A stretch of 64,000 nucleotides of DNA. It comes from Paraburkholderia agricolaris. Its GTDB lineage: Bacteria > Pseudomonadota > Gammaproteobacteria > Burkholderiales > Burkholderiaceae. Shown here in pieces: positions 8,777 through 18,154 of the stretch (the stretch's first letter is position 1; each line of letters begins with the position of its first letter). Under the pieces are notes generated by a model. It was not told the origin of the DNA. It saw only the letters and a list, made by a program, of their open reading frames with translations, and made no database searches. The position numbers and the translations under genes were made by a program. The stretch is from NCBI RefSeq assembly GCF_009455635.1, contig NZ_QPER01000001.1, forward strand, positions 4,752,967-4,816,966, in the 5' to 3' direction.

Positions 8777-9055
8777 ATGAACAAACAGGAACTGATCGAC
8801 GCCGTCGCAGGACAGACGGGCGCCAGCAAGGCTCAAACCGGTGAGACGCTGGACACGTTGCTTGAAGTGATCAAGAAGTCTGTGTCGAAGGGTGATGCGG
8901 TCCAGTTGATCGGCTTCGGCAGCTTCGGTTCGGGCAAGCGCGCAGCACGTACGGGTCGTAACCCCAAGACCGGCGAAACTATCAAGATCCCGGCCGCCAA
9001 GACCGTCAAGTTCACGGCTGGTAAGGCGTTCAAGGACGCTGTCAACAAACGCTAA
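8777..9055 (+). CDS. hupB: HU-family nucleoid protein
   Basis: 92-residue DNA-bending histone-like protein. It opens [20 protein letters not shown], has the DNA-arm region [23 protein letters not shown] with the conserved RNPKTGE turn, and ends [11 protein letters not shown]. This is the classic full-length HU beta layout. The AAAGGAA ribosome site is 8 bases before ATG 8777. It is monocistronic with a promoter and terminator of its own. HU assists DnaA-dependent opening of origins in model bacteria, which is of interest given the DnaA boxes 2.4 kb upstream. The symbol is by similarity; hupA and hupB cannot be separated in single-HU organisms. Confidence 0.96.
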   Translation: MNKQELIDAVAGQTGASKAQTGETLDTLLEVIKKSVSKGDAVQLIGFGSFGSGKRAARTGRNPKTGETIKIPAAKTVKFTAGKAFKDAVNKR

Positions 9056-9079
9056 GCAGATTACTGCCTGGCAGTTGAC

Positions 9080-9103
9080 ACCCGCCAATGGCGGGTTTTT
9101 TTT
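9080..9103 (+). terminator. Intrinsic terminator of HU gene
   Basis: ACCCGCC-AAT-GGCGGGT followed by eight T, 25 bases after the HU stop. Confidence 0.9.
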
Positions 9104-9179
9104 CGTCTGGAATTACTGTTTAGCCGTGACGGGCGTCTCGGCCAGACAGTTGGCGTGAGGCCGCAACGGCCTCGCCGGC

Positions 9180-10496
9180 TCAATCGTGACGATGCACGAT
9201 TTCGCCGTGGGCATGGCCGTCGTGGTCATGATGGTCGTGGTCATGGTCGTCTTCGTCGAAGTCCCATGCTGGGAACGGATCGGCGAATTGTTGCCATGCT
9301 TGCGGTCCCGCCGCGTATTCCTCGTCGGTGACGAGGCACGCATCGAACTTCGCTTTCCACACTGCCGGGTCAATGCCGACGCCGATCATCACCAGTTCCT
9401 GGCGACGGTCGCCAATGCTCAGATCGTCCGGATCGCCGTACCAGTCGGCGGCAATTTCGGCAGCCAGCTCGTCATCGCCATCCGGCCATTCGCTGCGATC
9501 CTGAGCGGCCCACCACATGCCCGCCGGACCATGCCGGCAAGCGCCACCTGCCTGCGACAGCGAACCCGCAATGTCGTTACGCGTGGCGAGCCAGAAGAAA
9601 CCCTTGCTGCGCAAGACGCCCTGCCACTCCTGATGCAGCAGCGCCCACAGGCGCTCCGGATGAAACGGCCGCCGCGCGCGGTAAATGAAATTGCCGATGC
9701 CGAATTCGTCCGCTTCACCGTGATGAGCGTGGCCGTGTTCATGGTCATGCTCATGTTCTTGATTGAGCGACGCCAGCCAGCCCGGTGCGCTCGAAGCCTC
9801 GTCGAAATCGAAACGTCCGGTGTTCAGCACGTCGGCAAGCGGCACCTCGCCGAAACGGCTTACTACCTGCACGGCACGCGGATTGACGCGCGCGAGGATG
9901 CGCTGCAAACGCGTGAGTTCGTCGGCGCTCACCAGATCGGCCTTGTTCACCACCAGCACGTCGCAGAACTCAATCTGCTCGATCAGCAATTCGACCAGCG
10001 TGCGATCGTCCTCTTCAGTGGCGGCGATGCCCCATTCGGACAGCGCGTCGGCGGAACCGTAGTCGCGCAGAAAGTTGAACGCGTCGACCACCGTCACCAT
10101 CGTATCGAGCTGCGCGATGTCGGATAGCGACACGCCGTCGTCGTCGACGAAGGTGAAGGTTTCGGCGATCGGCATCGGCTCGGCCACGCCGGTCGACTCG
10201 ATCAGGATTGCATCGAAGCGCTTTTCGCCGGCCAGCCGCTTGATTTCAACCAGCAAGTCGTCGCGCAACGTGCAGCAGATGCAGCCGTTCGACAGTTCGA
10301 CGAGCTGTTCTTCGACATGTGAAAGCGCGGCGGCGTCGCGCACCAGCGTTGCGTCGATATTGACGGCCGCCAGATCGTTGACGATCACGGCAACGCGCAA
10401 ACCTGCACGGTTCGCGAGGATGTGGTTCAGGAGCGTGGTCTTGCCCGCGCCCAGAAAACCGGAGAGGACGGTGACGGGCAATAGCGGCTGGTTCAT
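9180..10496 (-). CDS. CobW/COG0523 GTPase, probable zinc metallochaperone
   Basis: 438-residue P-loop GTPase of the CobW / ZigA / YjiA family, which deliver metal (usually zinc) to client proteins. Walker A is GFLGAGKTT (13-21) and Walker B lies near ESTGVAEP. The metal site is GCICC (Cys72, Cys74, Cys75) and the guanine motif is NKADL. Two histidine-rich stretches stand out: about residue 240 ([12 protein letters not shown]) and the very C-terminus ([16 protein letters not shown]), giving metal-buffering capacity. ATG 10496 ([13 protein letters not shown]) is chosen because the earlier start at 10598 adds 34 non-conserved residues. I looked for no Zur site in detail and claim none. Confidence 0.92.
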   Translation of the reverse strand: MNQPLLPVTVLSGFLGAGKTTLLNHILANRAGLRVAVIVNDLAAVNIDATLVRDAAALSHVEEQLVELSNGCICCTLRDDLLVEIKRLAGEKRFDAILIESTGVAEPMPIAETFTFVDDDGVSLSDIAQLDTMVTVVDAFNFLRDYGSADALSEWGIAATEEDDRTLVELLIEQIEFCDVLVVNKADLVSADELTRLQRILARVNPRAVQVVSRFGEVPLADVLNTGRFDFDEASSAPGWLASLNQEHEHDHEHGHAHHGEADEFGIGNFIYRARRPFHPERLWALLHQEWQGVLRSKGFFWLATRNDIAGSLSQAGGACRHGPAGMWWAAQDRSEWPDGDDELAAEIAADWYGDPDDLSIGDRRQELVMIGVGIDPAVWKAKFDACLVTDEEYAAGPQAWQQFADPFPAWDFDEDDHDHDHHDHDGHAHGEIVHRHD

Positions 10497-10638
10497 CGCA
10501 GTACAGAAAGACAAGAGGATTGGAGGGCGTGCCGGGTGGGGTCGCATGACTCCTGGGCCAGAAGATGGCCGAACACCGGCGGCAGCACGAAGCCGCATTG
10601 TGCATCAAAACGGAAAAGGGCCGTGCGGCGAGAACGGC

Positions 10639-11085
10639 TCAGTGCGCAGCCGGCATCAGATTCCACTTGCGCAGGATGGCGGCGATTTGCTGCGCATACT
10701 TGTCACGCAACGCCGGCGTCTCGGAGTGATACGCGCCGACCGCCTGCCAGGTATTGCCGTACTTGTTCATCTGACGGCGCAGATGCCACGCCGCAATATA
10801 GACGTTCTTGCAAGGCTCCATCAGCGTGCCTTGCGAGATGCCGTACTGGGCGAGCGTGGGCAGATGAACCGAGTTGATCTGCATGACGCCGTAGTCGGTC
10901 GAGCCGTTGGCGTTCTTATGCAACGCATCCGGTCGATTATGTGACTCCTGCCACGCAATTGCGCGCAGAATCAGGGGGTTCACCTTTTGATATCCTGCGG
11001 CCTCGTCAAAGCAATCGGCACGCGCGGACCCTGCTGTGATCAGCACGGCAAGTCCTGCAGCGACAGTGACGAAGGTTCGTTTCAT
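10639..11085 (-). CDS. Small secreted lytic transglycosylase (SLT domain)
   Basis: 148 residues with a Sec signal peptide (1-23, cleavage near SARA-DC). A compact SLT domain follows: catalytic Glu47 in AIAWQESHN, then DYGVMQINS and VGAYHSE. It resembles IagB/VirB1-type enzymes that open peptidoglycan to let envelope machines through. Its position directly upstream of, and divergent from, the type II secretion operon suggests a role in assembling that machine or its neighbour structures; this is inference. Two Cys (25 and about 93) could form a disulfide. Start ATG 11085 gives a proper signal peptide. Confidence 0.9.
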   Translation of the reverse strand: MKRTFVTVAAGLAVLITAGSARADCFDEAAGYQKVNPLILRAIAWQESHNRPDALHKNANGSTDYGVMQINSVHLPTLAQYGISQGTLMEPCKNVYIAAWHLRRQMNKYGNTWQAVGAYHSETPALRDKYAQQIAAILRKWNLMPAAH

Positions 11086-11590
11086 CAGTCAATAAATACG
11101 ACTAAACAAATCGCAAGGATAAGGTTTGGTAAGGCAATGCATCGGCCATACTTCAGCCGCTGGAAGCCGGTGAGGCTCGCTGGCCGGGCCTTTGTCGGGC
11201 ATCGGGGAAAACCCGCCTCGGCAAGTCGCTACCAGCACCTCGAACGGCTCGTATCATACCGGCAGGCAGACACCCGTCAAGTTGGCTAACCGACATAGAA
11301 GAGCGTAAAACGAAGCACTTTTGCGGGTCGGCGCACACAAGCGCGTTTGCTTTCAATTGCTTGACGGTTCGAGGCGGTCTTTAGAGTAATCGCACCGGGT
11401 CGTTTGTTTTGTGACAAATCCGACATGAAAAACTGTTACTGTTCATTTTTTTCGGACTTTGGAGGTCCGGCATCCTGGGGATTGACCCCCCGTGAGGCCG
11501 GCTGGCAGACCGACAGGGCGGCGGCCTGCTCAAATGTTCGCACTGCATGACCGTCGACGGCTTGGGCCGTCGGCTTCGAACCCACATTCC
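11086..11590. other. Divergent transglycosylase / gspD upstream region
   Basis: 505 bases without a supported gene. An AT-richer block at 11390-11460 (with a TTTTTT run) and a GGAGG at 11461-11465 precede gspD. The promoter of the secretion operon should be here, but I see no clear -35/-10 pair. Confidence 0.4.
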
Positions 11591-13975
11591 ATGAGAAGAA
11601 ATCGTATGGCATTGCGTCGCGTCGCAACGGCGCTGCTGGTGGCTGGATTGATCACCGCGCAGACAGCACAGGCACAGGTGACACTCAACTTCGTGAACGC
11701 TGATATCGACCAGGTGGCCAAGGCGATCGGGGCGGCAACCGGCAAAACGATCATCGTTGACCCGCGCGTGAAGGGTCAGTTGAACCTCGTGTCAGAAAAT
11801 GCAGTGCCCGAAGACCAGGCGCTGAAGACCCTGCAATCCGCTTTGCGGATGCAGGGTTTTGCACTGGTCCAGGATCACGGCGTACTGAAGGTGGTGCCCG
11901 AGGCCGATGCCAAGCTGCAAGGCGTGCCGACCTATGTCGGCAATGCGCCGGTGGCGCGGGGCGATCAGGTCGTCACGCAGGTGTTCACGCTGAAGAACGA
12001 ATCGGCTAATAACCTGCTGCCGATCTTGCGTCCGCTGATCTCGCCTAACAATACCGTGGCGGCCTACCCGGCCAACAACACGATTGTGGTGACCGATTAC
12101 GCCGACAACGTGCGGCGCATCGCGCAGATCATCGCGGGTGTCGATACGGCCGCCGGCCAGTCGGTGTCGGTGGTGCCGCTGAAGAACGCGAACGCGATCG
12201 ATATCGCCGCGCAGCTGACCAAGATGCTCGACCCGGGCGCGATCGGTAGCACCGACGCAACGCTGAAGGTGTCGATCACCCCGGACCCGCGCACCAACTC
12301 CCTGCTGATTCGCGCGTCGAACGGCGGCCGGCTCGCGGCCGCGAAGCAACTGGCGAGGGAACTCGATACGCCGACCACCATGCCCGGCAACATGCACGTC
12401 GTGCCGCTGCGCAATGCGGACGCGACGAAGCTCGCGAAGACCTTGCGCGGGATGCTCGGCAAAGGCAGCGGCGACACCGGCTCGTCAGGCGGCTCGAACG
12501 AAGCGAATTCGTTCAACCAGAACGGCGGTGGCGGGTTGGGCGGCAGCAATTCGACGGGCACGTCGGGTACGCCGCCGCTGCCCTCGGGCGGACTTAACAG
12601 CAGTTCGATGTCGTCGCCGATGGGCGGCGGTAGCGGTGGAGGCTCGAACAGCGGTTCCGGCGGCCTGCTCGGCGGTGACAAGGACAAGAGCGACGACAAT
12701 CAGCCGGGTGGCATGATCCAGGCGGACGCGGCGACCAACTCGCTGATCATCACGGCGGCCGAGCCGGTGTACCGCAATCTGCGGGCGGTGATCGACCAGC
12801 TCGACGCGCGGCGCGCGCAGGTCTATATCGAGGCGCTGATTGTCGAACTGAACTCGACCACGAACGCCAACCTCGGCATTCAGTGGCAGGTCGCGAACAG
12901 TTCGGTTTTTGCCGGCACCAATCTGGCGGCCGGCACCGGCAACAGCATTATCAATCTGACGGCCGCCGCCGCGGCAGGCGCCGCTACCGGTGGTCTCGGT
13001 GCAGCACTCGCCAGTGGCTCGGGTCTTCAGCAGGGGCTCAACGTCGGCTGGGTGCACAATATTTTCGGTGTGCAGGGACTTGGCGCGCTGTTGCAGGCGC
13101 TGTCGCAAACCGCCGATGCGAACGTGCTGTCCACGCCTAACCTCATCACGCTCGACAACGAAGAAGCGAAGATCGTGGTCGGTACGAACGTGCCGATCCA
13201 GACGGGTTCGTATTCGAATCTCACGAGCGGCACCAGCCCGGGTTCGGCGTTCAACACGTATGACCGTGTCGACGTGGGTCTGACGCTGCACATCAAACCG
13301 CAGATCACCGACGGTGGGATTCTCAAGCTGCAGCTCTACACGGAAGATTCGGCGATCGTGAACGGCACGACCAATGTGTCGACCAACCCGGCCGGTCCGC
13401 AGTTCACCAAGCGTTCGATCCAGTCGACGGTGCTTGCCGATAACGGCGAAATCATCGTGCTGGGCGGCCTGATGCAGGACAACTATCAGGTCAGCAACAG
13501 CAAGGTGCCGCTGCTGGGCGATATTCCCTGGCTCGGCCAGTTGTTCCGCTCGGAACAGAAGACCCGCCAGAAGACCAACCTGATGGTGTTTCTGCGTCCG
13601 GTGATCATCACCGATCGCGATACCGCGCAGGCCGTGACGGCGAACCGTTACGACTACGTGCAGGGCGTGACGGGCGCGTATAAGTCGGACAACAACCTGA
13701 TGAAGGATAAGGACGATCCGGTGGTTCCGCCGATGCCGCTCGGCCCGAGCCAGGGCGGTTCGCCGGCGATGAACCTGTTCAATCTCGACCAGATGCGTCG
13801 CCAGCAGATAGCGCCGCCGTCGGCTCCAGTGATGAACGGCGGTGCTGTGCCGGGCAACCCCGCTGTGCAGACGAACCCTGTTACTAACGGTGGCGCTGTG
13901 CCGACGAATCCCGCTGTACAGACAAACCCGGCAACCGTGGGACCGTCCACCGCATCACCTGGAGCGCAGCCGTGA
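11591..13975 (+). CDS. gspD: Type II secretion secretin GspD
   Basis: 794-residue outer-membrane secretin. The signal peptide (about 1-30) ends ITAQTAQAQ. N0 starts VTLNFVNADIDQVAKAIG, followed by N1-N3 domains with repeated VVPLKNANAIDIA / VVPLRNADATKLA motifs. A Gly/Ser/Asn-rich insert at about residues 297-365 interrupts N3. The secretin core has VPLLGDIPWLGQLFRS. The C-terminal tail carries a Pro/Asn-rich tandem repeat. ATG 11591 is preferred because an earlier in-frame start (11492) adds 33 residues with no signal-peptide character. It overlaps gspE by four bases and is the first gene of gspDEF. Confidence 0.95.
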   Translation: MRRNRMALRRVATALLVAGLITAQTAQAQVTLNFVNADIDQVAKAIGAATGKTIIVDPRVKGQLNLVSENAVPEDQALKTLQSALRMQGFALVQDHGVLKVVPEADAKLQGVPTYVGNAPVARGDQVVTQVFTLKNESANNLLPILRPLISPNNTVAAYPANNTIVVTDYADNVRRIAQIIAGVDTAAGQSVSVVPLKNANAIDIAAQLTKMLDPGAIGSTDATLKVSITPDPRTNSLLIRASNGGRLAAAKQLARELDTPTTMPGNMHVVPLRNADATKLAKTLRGMLGKGSGDTGSSGGSNEANSFNQNGGGGLGGSNSTGTSGTPPLPSGGLNSSSMSSPMGGGSGGGSNSGSGGLLGGDKDKSDDNQPGGMIQADAATNSLIITAAEPVYRNLRAVIDQLDARRAQVYIEALIVELNSTTNANLGIQWQVANSSVFAGTNLAAGTGNSIINLTAAAAAGAATGGLGAALASGSGLQQGLNVGWVHNIFGVQGLGALLQALSQTADANVLSTPNLITLDNEEAKIVVGTNVPIQTGSYSNLTSGTSPGSAFNTYDRVDVGLTLHIKPQITDGGILKLQLYTEDSAIVNGTTNVSTNPAGPQFTKRSIQSTVLADNGEIIVLGGLMQDNYQVSNSKVPLLGDIPWLGQLFRSEQKTRQKTNLMVFLRPVIITDRDTAQAVTANRYDYVQGVTGAYKSDNNLMKDKDDPVVPPMPLGPSQGGSPAMNLFNLDQMRRQQIAPPSAPVMNGGAVPGNPAVQTNPVTNGGAVPTNPAVQTNPATVGPSTASPGAQP
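13835..13936 (+). repeat. Two-copy 51-bp tandem repeat in the gspD tail
   Basis: Units 13835-13885 and 13886-13936 encode NGGAVPGNPAVQTNPVT and NGGAVPTNPAVQTNPAT. The copies differ mostly at synonymous sites. Confidence 0.85.
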
Positions 13976-15522
13976 GCACGCCGTCCACGCCGCCGTCAGC
14001 TTCGCGAACGTCGGCAGCAGCCCGAGCTTCGGCGATTGCGCCCGCAGTTGTGGCGGAGCATGCCGAACGCATCGCGCCGTCGGCGGTGGCCGCGCGTCTC
14101 GTGCCCTATGGCTTCGCCCGCAGCGGCCAGATTCTGGTCGCGCATCAGCACGCCGACGGCCTCGAAGTCTGGATCAGCGAACGCACCAGCGACGCCGCGC
14201 TGGCCGAGGTCGCGCGCAACTTCGGCGCGTTGTCCGTGGTGCGTGTGCCGGCCGACGAACTGGCCCAGGCGATCAACCAGGCTTACGCGCGCCAGGACGG
14301 CAGCGCAGCGCAGGTGGTCGGCGAAGTGGAAGGCGAAGTCGATCTGTCGCGTCTGATGCAGGACATTCCCGAGGTCGAGGATCTGCTCGAATCGGAAGAC
14401 GACGCGCCGATCATCCGCATGATCAACGCGCTGCTCACGCAGGCCGCGCGCGAACAGGCCTCGGACATTCACATCGAGCCGTTCGAGACTTCTTCGGTGG
14501 TGCGCTTCCGGGTCGACGGTACGTTGCGCGATGTCGTGCGACCGAAGAAGGCCCTGCATGGCGCACTGATCTCGCGGATCAAGATCATGGCGCAGCTCGA
14601 CATTGCCGAGAAGCGTCTGCCGCAGGATGGTCGTATCACGCTGCGCGTGGGCGGCCGTCCGGTCGACGTGCGGGTCTCGACCCTGCCTACCGGTCACGGC
14701 GAACGTGCGGTGCTGCGTCTGCTGGAAAAGGACGCCTCGCGCCTGAATCTCGAAGCACTCGGTATGGCGCCCGACACACTCGTCAGGTTCGACAAGCTGA
14801 TCGGCAAGCCGCACGGCATCGTGCTGGTGACCGGGCCGACCGGCTCGGGCAAGACGACTACGCTGTACGCGTCGATGTCGCGGCTCGAAACGGCGACCAC
14901 CAACATCATGACGGTCGAAGACCCGATCGAGTACGACCTGTCCGGCATCGGCCAGACGCAGGTCAACGAGCGGATCGGCATGACCTTCGCGCGGGCGCTG
15001 CGCTCGATTCTGCGGCAGGACCCGGACGTCATCATGATCGGCGAAATCCGCGACCTGGAAACCGCGCAGATCGCGGTGCAGGCGTCGCTGACGGGTCACC
15101 TGGTGCTGGCCACCCTGCACACCAACGACGCGGCCTCCGCCGTGACCCGTTTGACCGACATGGGTGTCGAGCCGTATCTGCTGGCGTCGTCGCTGCTGGG
15201 TGTGCTGGCGCAGCGGCTGGTGCGGCGTTTGTGCCCGGTGTGCCGCGAGGAGCGTGTCGAGGAAGACGGCAGCGTGCGCTGGCATCCGGTCGGCTGCGAC
15301 AAGTGCGGACAATCGGGCTATGCGGGACGGCGTGGTGTCTACGAACTGCTGCTGATCGACGACGAGATCCGCACGCTGGTTCACCGCAACGCCTCCGATG
15401 CGGAAATTCTGGCGTCGGGACGTGCGCAGGGCATGCGTACGCTGCGTGAGGACTCGGACCGCTGGCTGGCGTCGGGGCTGACGTCGCTCGAAGAAGTGAT
15501 TCGCGTGACGGGCGGAGCATAA
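13972..15522 (+). CDS. gspE: Type II secretion ATPase GspE
   Basis: 516-residue hexameric ATPase that powers pseudopilus assembly from the cytoplasmic face. It has an N1E/N2E region to about 140, Walker A GPTGSGKTT near 287-295, the Asp box MTVEDPIEY, Walker B VIMIGEIRD and the His box LATLHTNDA. The zinc module has CPVC (about 421-424) and CDKC (about 442-445). The start is GTG 13972 inside the gspD stop (GTGA overlap), which implies translational coupling. The ATG-less start is convincing because the frame is closed by this overlap. Confidence 0.95.
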   Translation: MSTPSTPPSASRTSAAARASAIAPAVVAEHAERIAPSAVAARLVPYGFARSGQILVAHQHADGLEVWISERTSDAALAEVARNFGALSVVRVPADELAQAINQAYARQDGSAAQVVGEVEGEVDLSRLMQDIPEVEDLLESEDDAPIIRMINALLTQAAREQASDIHIEPFETSSVVRFRVDGTLRDVVRPKKALHGALISRIKIMAQLDIAEKRLPQDGRITLRVGGRPVDVRVSTLPTGHGERAVLRLLEKDASRLNLEALGMAPDTLVRFDKLIGKPHGIVLVTGPTGSGKTTTLYASMSRLETATTNIMTVEDPIEYDLSGIGQTQVNERIGMTFARALRSILRQDPDVIMIGEIRDLETAQIAVQASLTGHLVLATLHTNDAASAVTRLTDMGVEPYLLASSLLGVLAQRLVRRLCPVCREERVEEDGSVRWHPVGCDKCGQSGYAGRRGVYELLLIDDEIRTLVHRNASDAEILASGRAQGMRTLREDSDRWLASGLTSLEEVIRVTGGA

Positions 15523-15526
15523 ACGC

Positions 15527-16744
15527 ATGCCGGCATTTCGTTTCGAAGCGATCGATGCGGCGGGCAAAGCGCAAAAGGGCGTGCTCGACGCGGACAGCGC
15601 GCGCGGCGCGCGGACCAATTTGCGTTCGCAAGGACTGACGCCACTCGTCGTTGAACCGGCCGCGACGCGCACACGTGGCGAGCGCAATCAGCGCTTGTCG
15701 CTGGGACGGCGTTTATCCCAGCGCGAGCAGGCGATTCTCACGCGGCAACTGGCCAGTCTGCTGATCGCCGGCTTGCCGCTCGACGAAGCTCTCGCGGTGC
15801 TGACCGAGCAATCGGAGCGCGACTACATCCGCGAGCTGATGGCGTCGATTCGCGCGGAAGTGCTCGGCGGCCATTCGCTCGCGAATGCGCTGACGCAGCA
15901 TCCTAAAGACTTCCCCGAGATCTATCGCGCGCTGGTGGCGGCCGGTGAACATACCGGCAAGCTCGGTCTCGTGCTGTCGCGTCTCGCCGACTACATCGAG
16001 CAGCGCAATGCGCTCAAGCAGAAGATCGTACTCGCGTTCACCTACCCGGCGATCGTGACGCTGATCGCATTCGGCATCGTCACGTTTCTGCTGAGCTACG
16101 TCGTGCCGCAAGTGGTAAACGTGTTCGCCAGCACCAAACAGCAACTGCCGATCCTCACCATCATGATGATGGCGCTGTCCGGTTTCGTGCGGAACTGGTG
16201 GTGGGCGATGCTGATCGGCGTGGCCGCGCTGGCGTATCTGGTGCGCTCGATCCTGAAGCAGCCTGGTCCACGCCTCGCGTTCGACCGGTGGCTGCTGACC
16301 GCCCCACTGCTTGGCAAACTCGTGCGCGGCTACAACACGGTGCGTTTTGCCAGCACGCTAGGCATTCTGACTGCCGCGGGCGTGCCGATTCTGCGCGCGT
16401 TGCAGGCCGCCGCCGAAACGCTCAGCAACAACGCGATGCGCGAGAACATCGACGATGCGATCGTGCGGGTGCGCGAGGGTACGTCCCTATCGCGCGCGCT
16501 CGGCAATACGAAGACGTTTCCGCCGGTGCTGGTGCACCTGATCCGTTCGGGTGAGGCGACCGGCGACGTAACGACCATGCTCGACCGCGCGGCCGACGGC
16601 GAAGCACGTGAACTGGAGCGGCGCACGATGTTCCTGACGAGCCTGCTCGAGCCGTTGCTGATTCTGGCGATGGGGGGTGTGGTGCTGGTGATCGTGCTGG
16701 CGGTGATGCTGCCGATCATCGAGTTGAACAACCTGGTGCAGTAA
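15527..16744 (+). CDS. gspF: Type II secretion inner-membrane platform protein GspF
   Basis: 405 residues, the normal length. It has two T2SSF domains (about 70-195 and 275-395) and three membrane helices near 170-195, 220-240 and 375-400. Motifs include LTRQLASLLIAGLPLDEAL and ILTAAGVPILRALQAAAETLSN. It starts four bases after the gspE stop. GspF couples the GspE motor to the pseudopilus. Confidence 0.95.
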   Translation: MPAFRFEAIDAAGKAQKGVLDADSARGARTNLRSQGLTPLVVEPAATRTRGERNQRLSLGRRLSQREQAILTRQLASLLIAGLPLDEALAVLTEQSERDYIRELMASIRAEVLGGHSLANALTQHPKDFPEIYRALVAAGEHTGKLGLVLSRLADYIEQRNALKQKIVLAFTYPAIVTLIAFGIVTFLLSYVVPQVVNVFASTKQQLPILTIMMMALSGFVRNWWWAMLIGVAALAYLVRSILKQPGPRLAFDRWLLTAPLLGKLVRGYNTVRFASTLGILTAAGVPILRALQAAAETLSNNAMRENIDDAIVRVREGTSLSRALGNTKTFPPVLVHLIRSGEATGDVTTMLDRAADGEARELERRTMFLTSLLEPLLILAMGGVVLVIVLAVMLPIIELNNLVQ

Positions 16745-16886
16745 GTGGTGCAGTGAGGACGCAGACGTGCTTCGGTTGCGCGTGGCTGCAACGAGGGATG
16801 TAGCAGCCGTTGTGACAATTGCTTGCGGGGCGGCCGCCTTGGGGCAACCGCCGCGCAATCCGCCGAAGCGCGGCGGAACGTCTGGA

Positions 16887-17306
16887 CTAGCGCACGTAGA
16901 TAGTAGGACCTGCCGGATTGGCCGGCAGGAATACTTCGGAATGCGCGCCATTGCGGTCGATGATGATCGAGCGGGGGCGGACTTCAGAGAGTTTGGCGCC
17001 TTGCATGAGCGCGCTGCCGAGCGACACCGCATGGGGCGGTTCACCGCCGACGCTGACGATGGCCGCGGCGCCTTCCCGCAAAGCGAGGATGCCGAACAGA
17101 TGCACGTCCTGGTTGGCGCTCCGGGTGAGCTGGCCGCCGAACAGCGTGGCGGCCTGTTCGGTCGAGACCTGCGCGTGCGCGGCGGCAGCGGGCAACGGCG
17201 CACCGGACGTGGTGGCGAGCGTGATGACCCAGTAGGTCAATGTCGCGCAAAACACGGCGAACAGTGCGAGCGACAGAAGGCGGATTTGAATGGCGTTCAT
17301 GCGCAT
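16887..17306 (-). CDS. gspC: Short GspC-like type II secretion protein on the opposite strand
   Basis: 139-residue inner-membrane protein: short cytoplasmic N-terminus, one helix (about 8-30, LLSLALFAVFCATLTYWVIT), then a periplasmic homology-region-like domain (DVHLFGILALREGAAAIVSVGGEPPHAVSLGSAL, then GAKLSEVRPRSIII). GspC normally bridges the platform to GspD through this HR domain and then has a PDZ or coiled-coil domain; here nothing follows the HR domain. It lies between gspF and gspG but runs the opposite way, so it has its own promoter, divergent from gspG. Start is ATG 17306 or 17300; the ORF extends upstream but without a membrane-protein-like sequence. Confidence 0.82.
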   Translation of the reverse strand: MRMNAIQIRLLSLALFAVFCATLTYWVITLATTSGAPLPAAAAHAQVSTEQAATLFGGQLTRSANQDVHLFGILALREGAAAIVSVGGEPPHAVSLGSALMQGAKLSEVRPRSIIIDRNGAHSEVFLPANPAGPTIYVR

Positions 17307-17537
17307 ATTGTACGGACTATTGTGAAAATTGCGTTGGGGGAAAGTACTCCTAAGCTCGCGTGAAACGCGAGATCCCCGAGGGGACGCAAGAAACTGGGGG
17401 TTGCGTGGCGTTTTCTCGCAACCCTTCAACTGCATGACATTAAAATGACCGGCCGGGCGTGTTCAATGGCAGCCCCGATTGGCTGACACGCGAATCCCGC
17501 CCGATCGAAAACTTCACCTGAAAAGAGGTAGCAAGCT

Positions 17538-18002
17538 ATGCAACTGTCGACCACTCGACGAATTGGAATCGCGAACCCGCGCAGCCGTCGTCAGCGCGGT
17601 TTCACACTGATTGAAATCATGGTCGTGATCGCGATTCTGGGCATCCTGGCCGCGTTGATCGTGCCGAAAATCATGAGCCGTCCGGACGAAGCGCGCCGCG
17701 TGGCCGCCAAGCAGGACATCGGCACGGTGATGCAGGCGTTGAAACTCTATCGTCTCGACAACGGCCGCTATCCGACTCAGGAGCAAGGCTTGCGCGCATT
17801 GATCGAAAAGCCGACCACCGACCCGGTGCCGAACAACTGGAAGGACGGCGGTTACCTCGAACGTCTGCCGAACGATCCGTGGGGCAATACCTACCAGTAT
17901 CTGAATCCGGGCGTGCATGGCGAGATCGACGTGTTCAGTTATGGCGCGGACGGTAAGCCCGGCGGCGAAGGCAACGATGCGGACATCGGTTCGTGGCAAT
18001 AG
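17538..18002 (+). CDS. gspG: Major pseudopilin GspG
   Basis: 154 residues. Prepilin leader of 21 residues ends RSRRQRG, with cleavage before [14 protein letters not shown] and Glu+5 present. The C-terminal domain has the conserved [14 protein letters not shown] loop and [18 protein letters not shown], which carries the calcium-binding residues of the family. It forms the shaft of the periplasmic pseudopilus. It is preceded by AAGAGGT. The gap of about 140 bases to gspH is long for this operon. Confidence 0.97.
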   Translation: MQLSTTRRIGIANPRSRRQRGFTLIEIMVVIAILGILAALIVPKIMSRPDEARRVAAKQDIGTVMQALKLYRLDNGRYPTQEQGLRALIEKPTTDPVPNNWKDGGYLERLPNDPWGNTYQYLNPGVHGEIDVFSYGADGKPGGEGNDADIGSWQ

Positions 18003-18154
18003 TCCCGGCGGTTTCGTAGTTCGGTAGTTTGATAATTCATTAAGCGCAGTTGATCGTCAGGCGCGCCGGATCGCCCAGTTCCCTGGCGACCCACCGCGCG
18101 TCTTATCGACTCATTGTTTTTCTGATTTTTGGTTGATCGTTTGTGGCCGGCACT

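Noticed and set aside
9151..9176. GC-rich hairpin after the CobW-type gene as a terminator
   Set aside because: Stem is present (GGCGTGAGGCCG / CGGCCTCGCC) but no T-tract follows, so termination cannot be claimed.
9186..10127. Plus-strand frame of 313 codons opposite the CobW-type gene
   Set aside because: The protein is low in recognisable motifs, while the minus frame has Walker A, GCICC and NKAD.
13996..15687. Minus-strand frame of 563 codons opposite gspE
   Set aside because: Arg/His-rich shadow from high-GC coding DNA; gspE motifs are on the plus strand.
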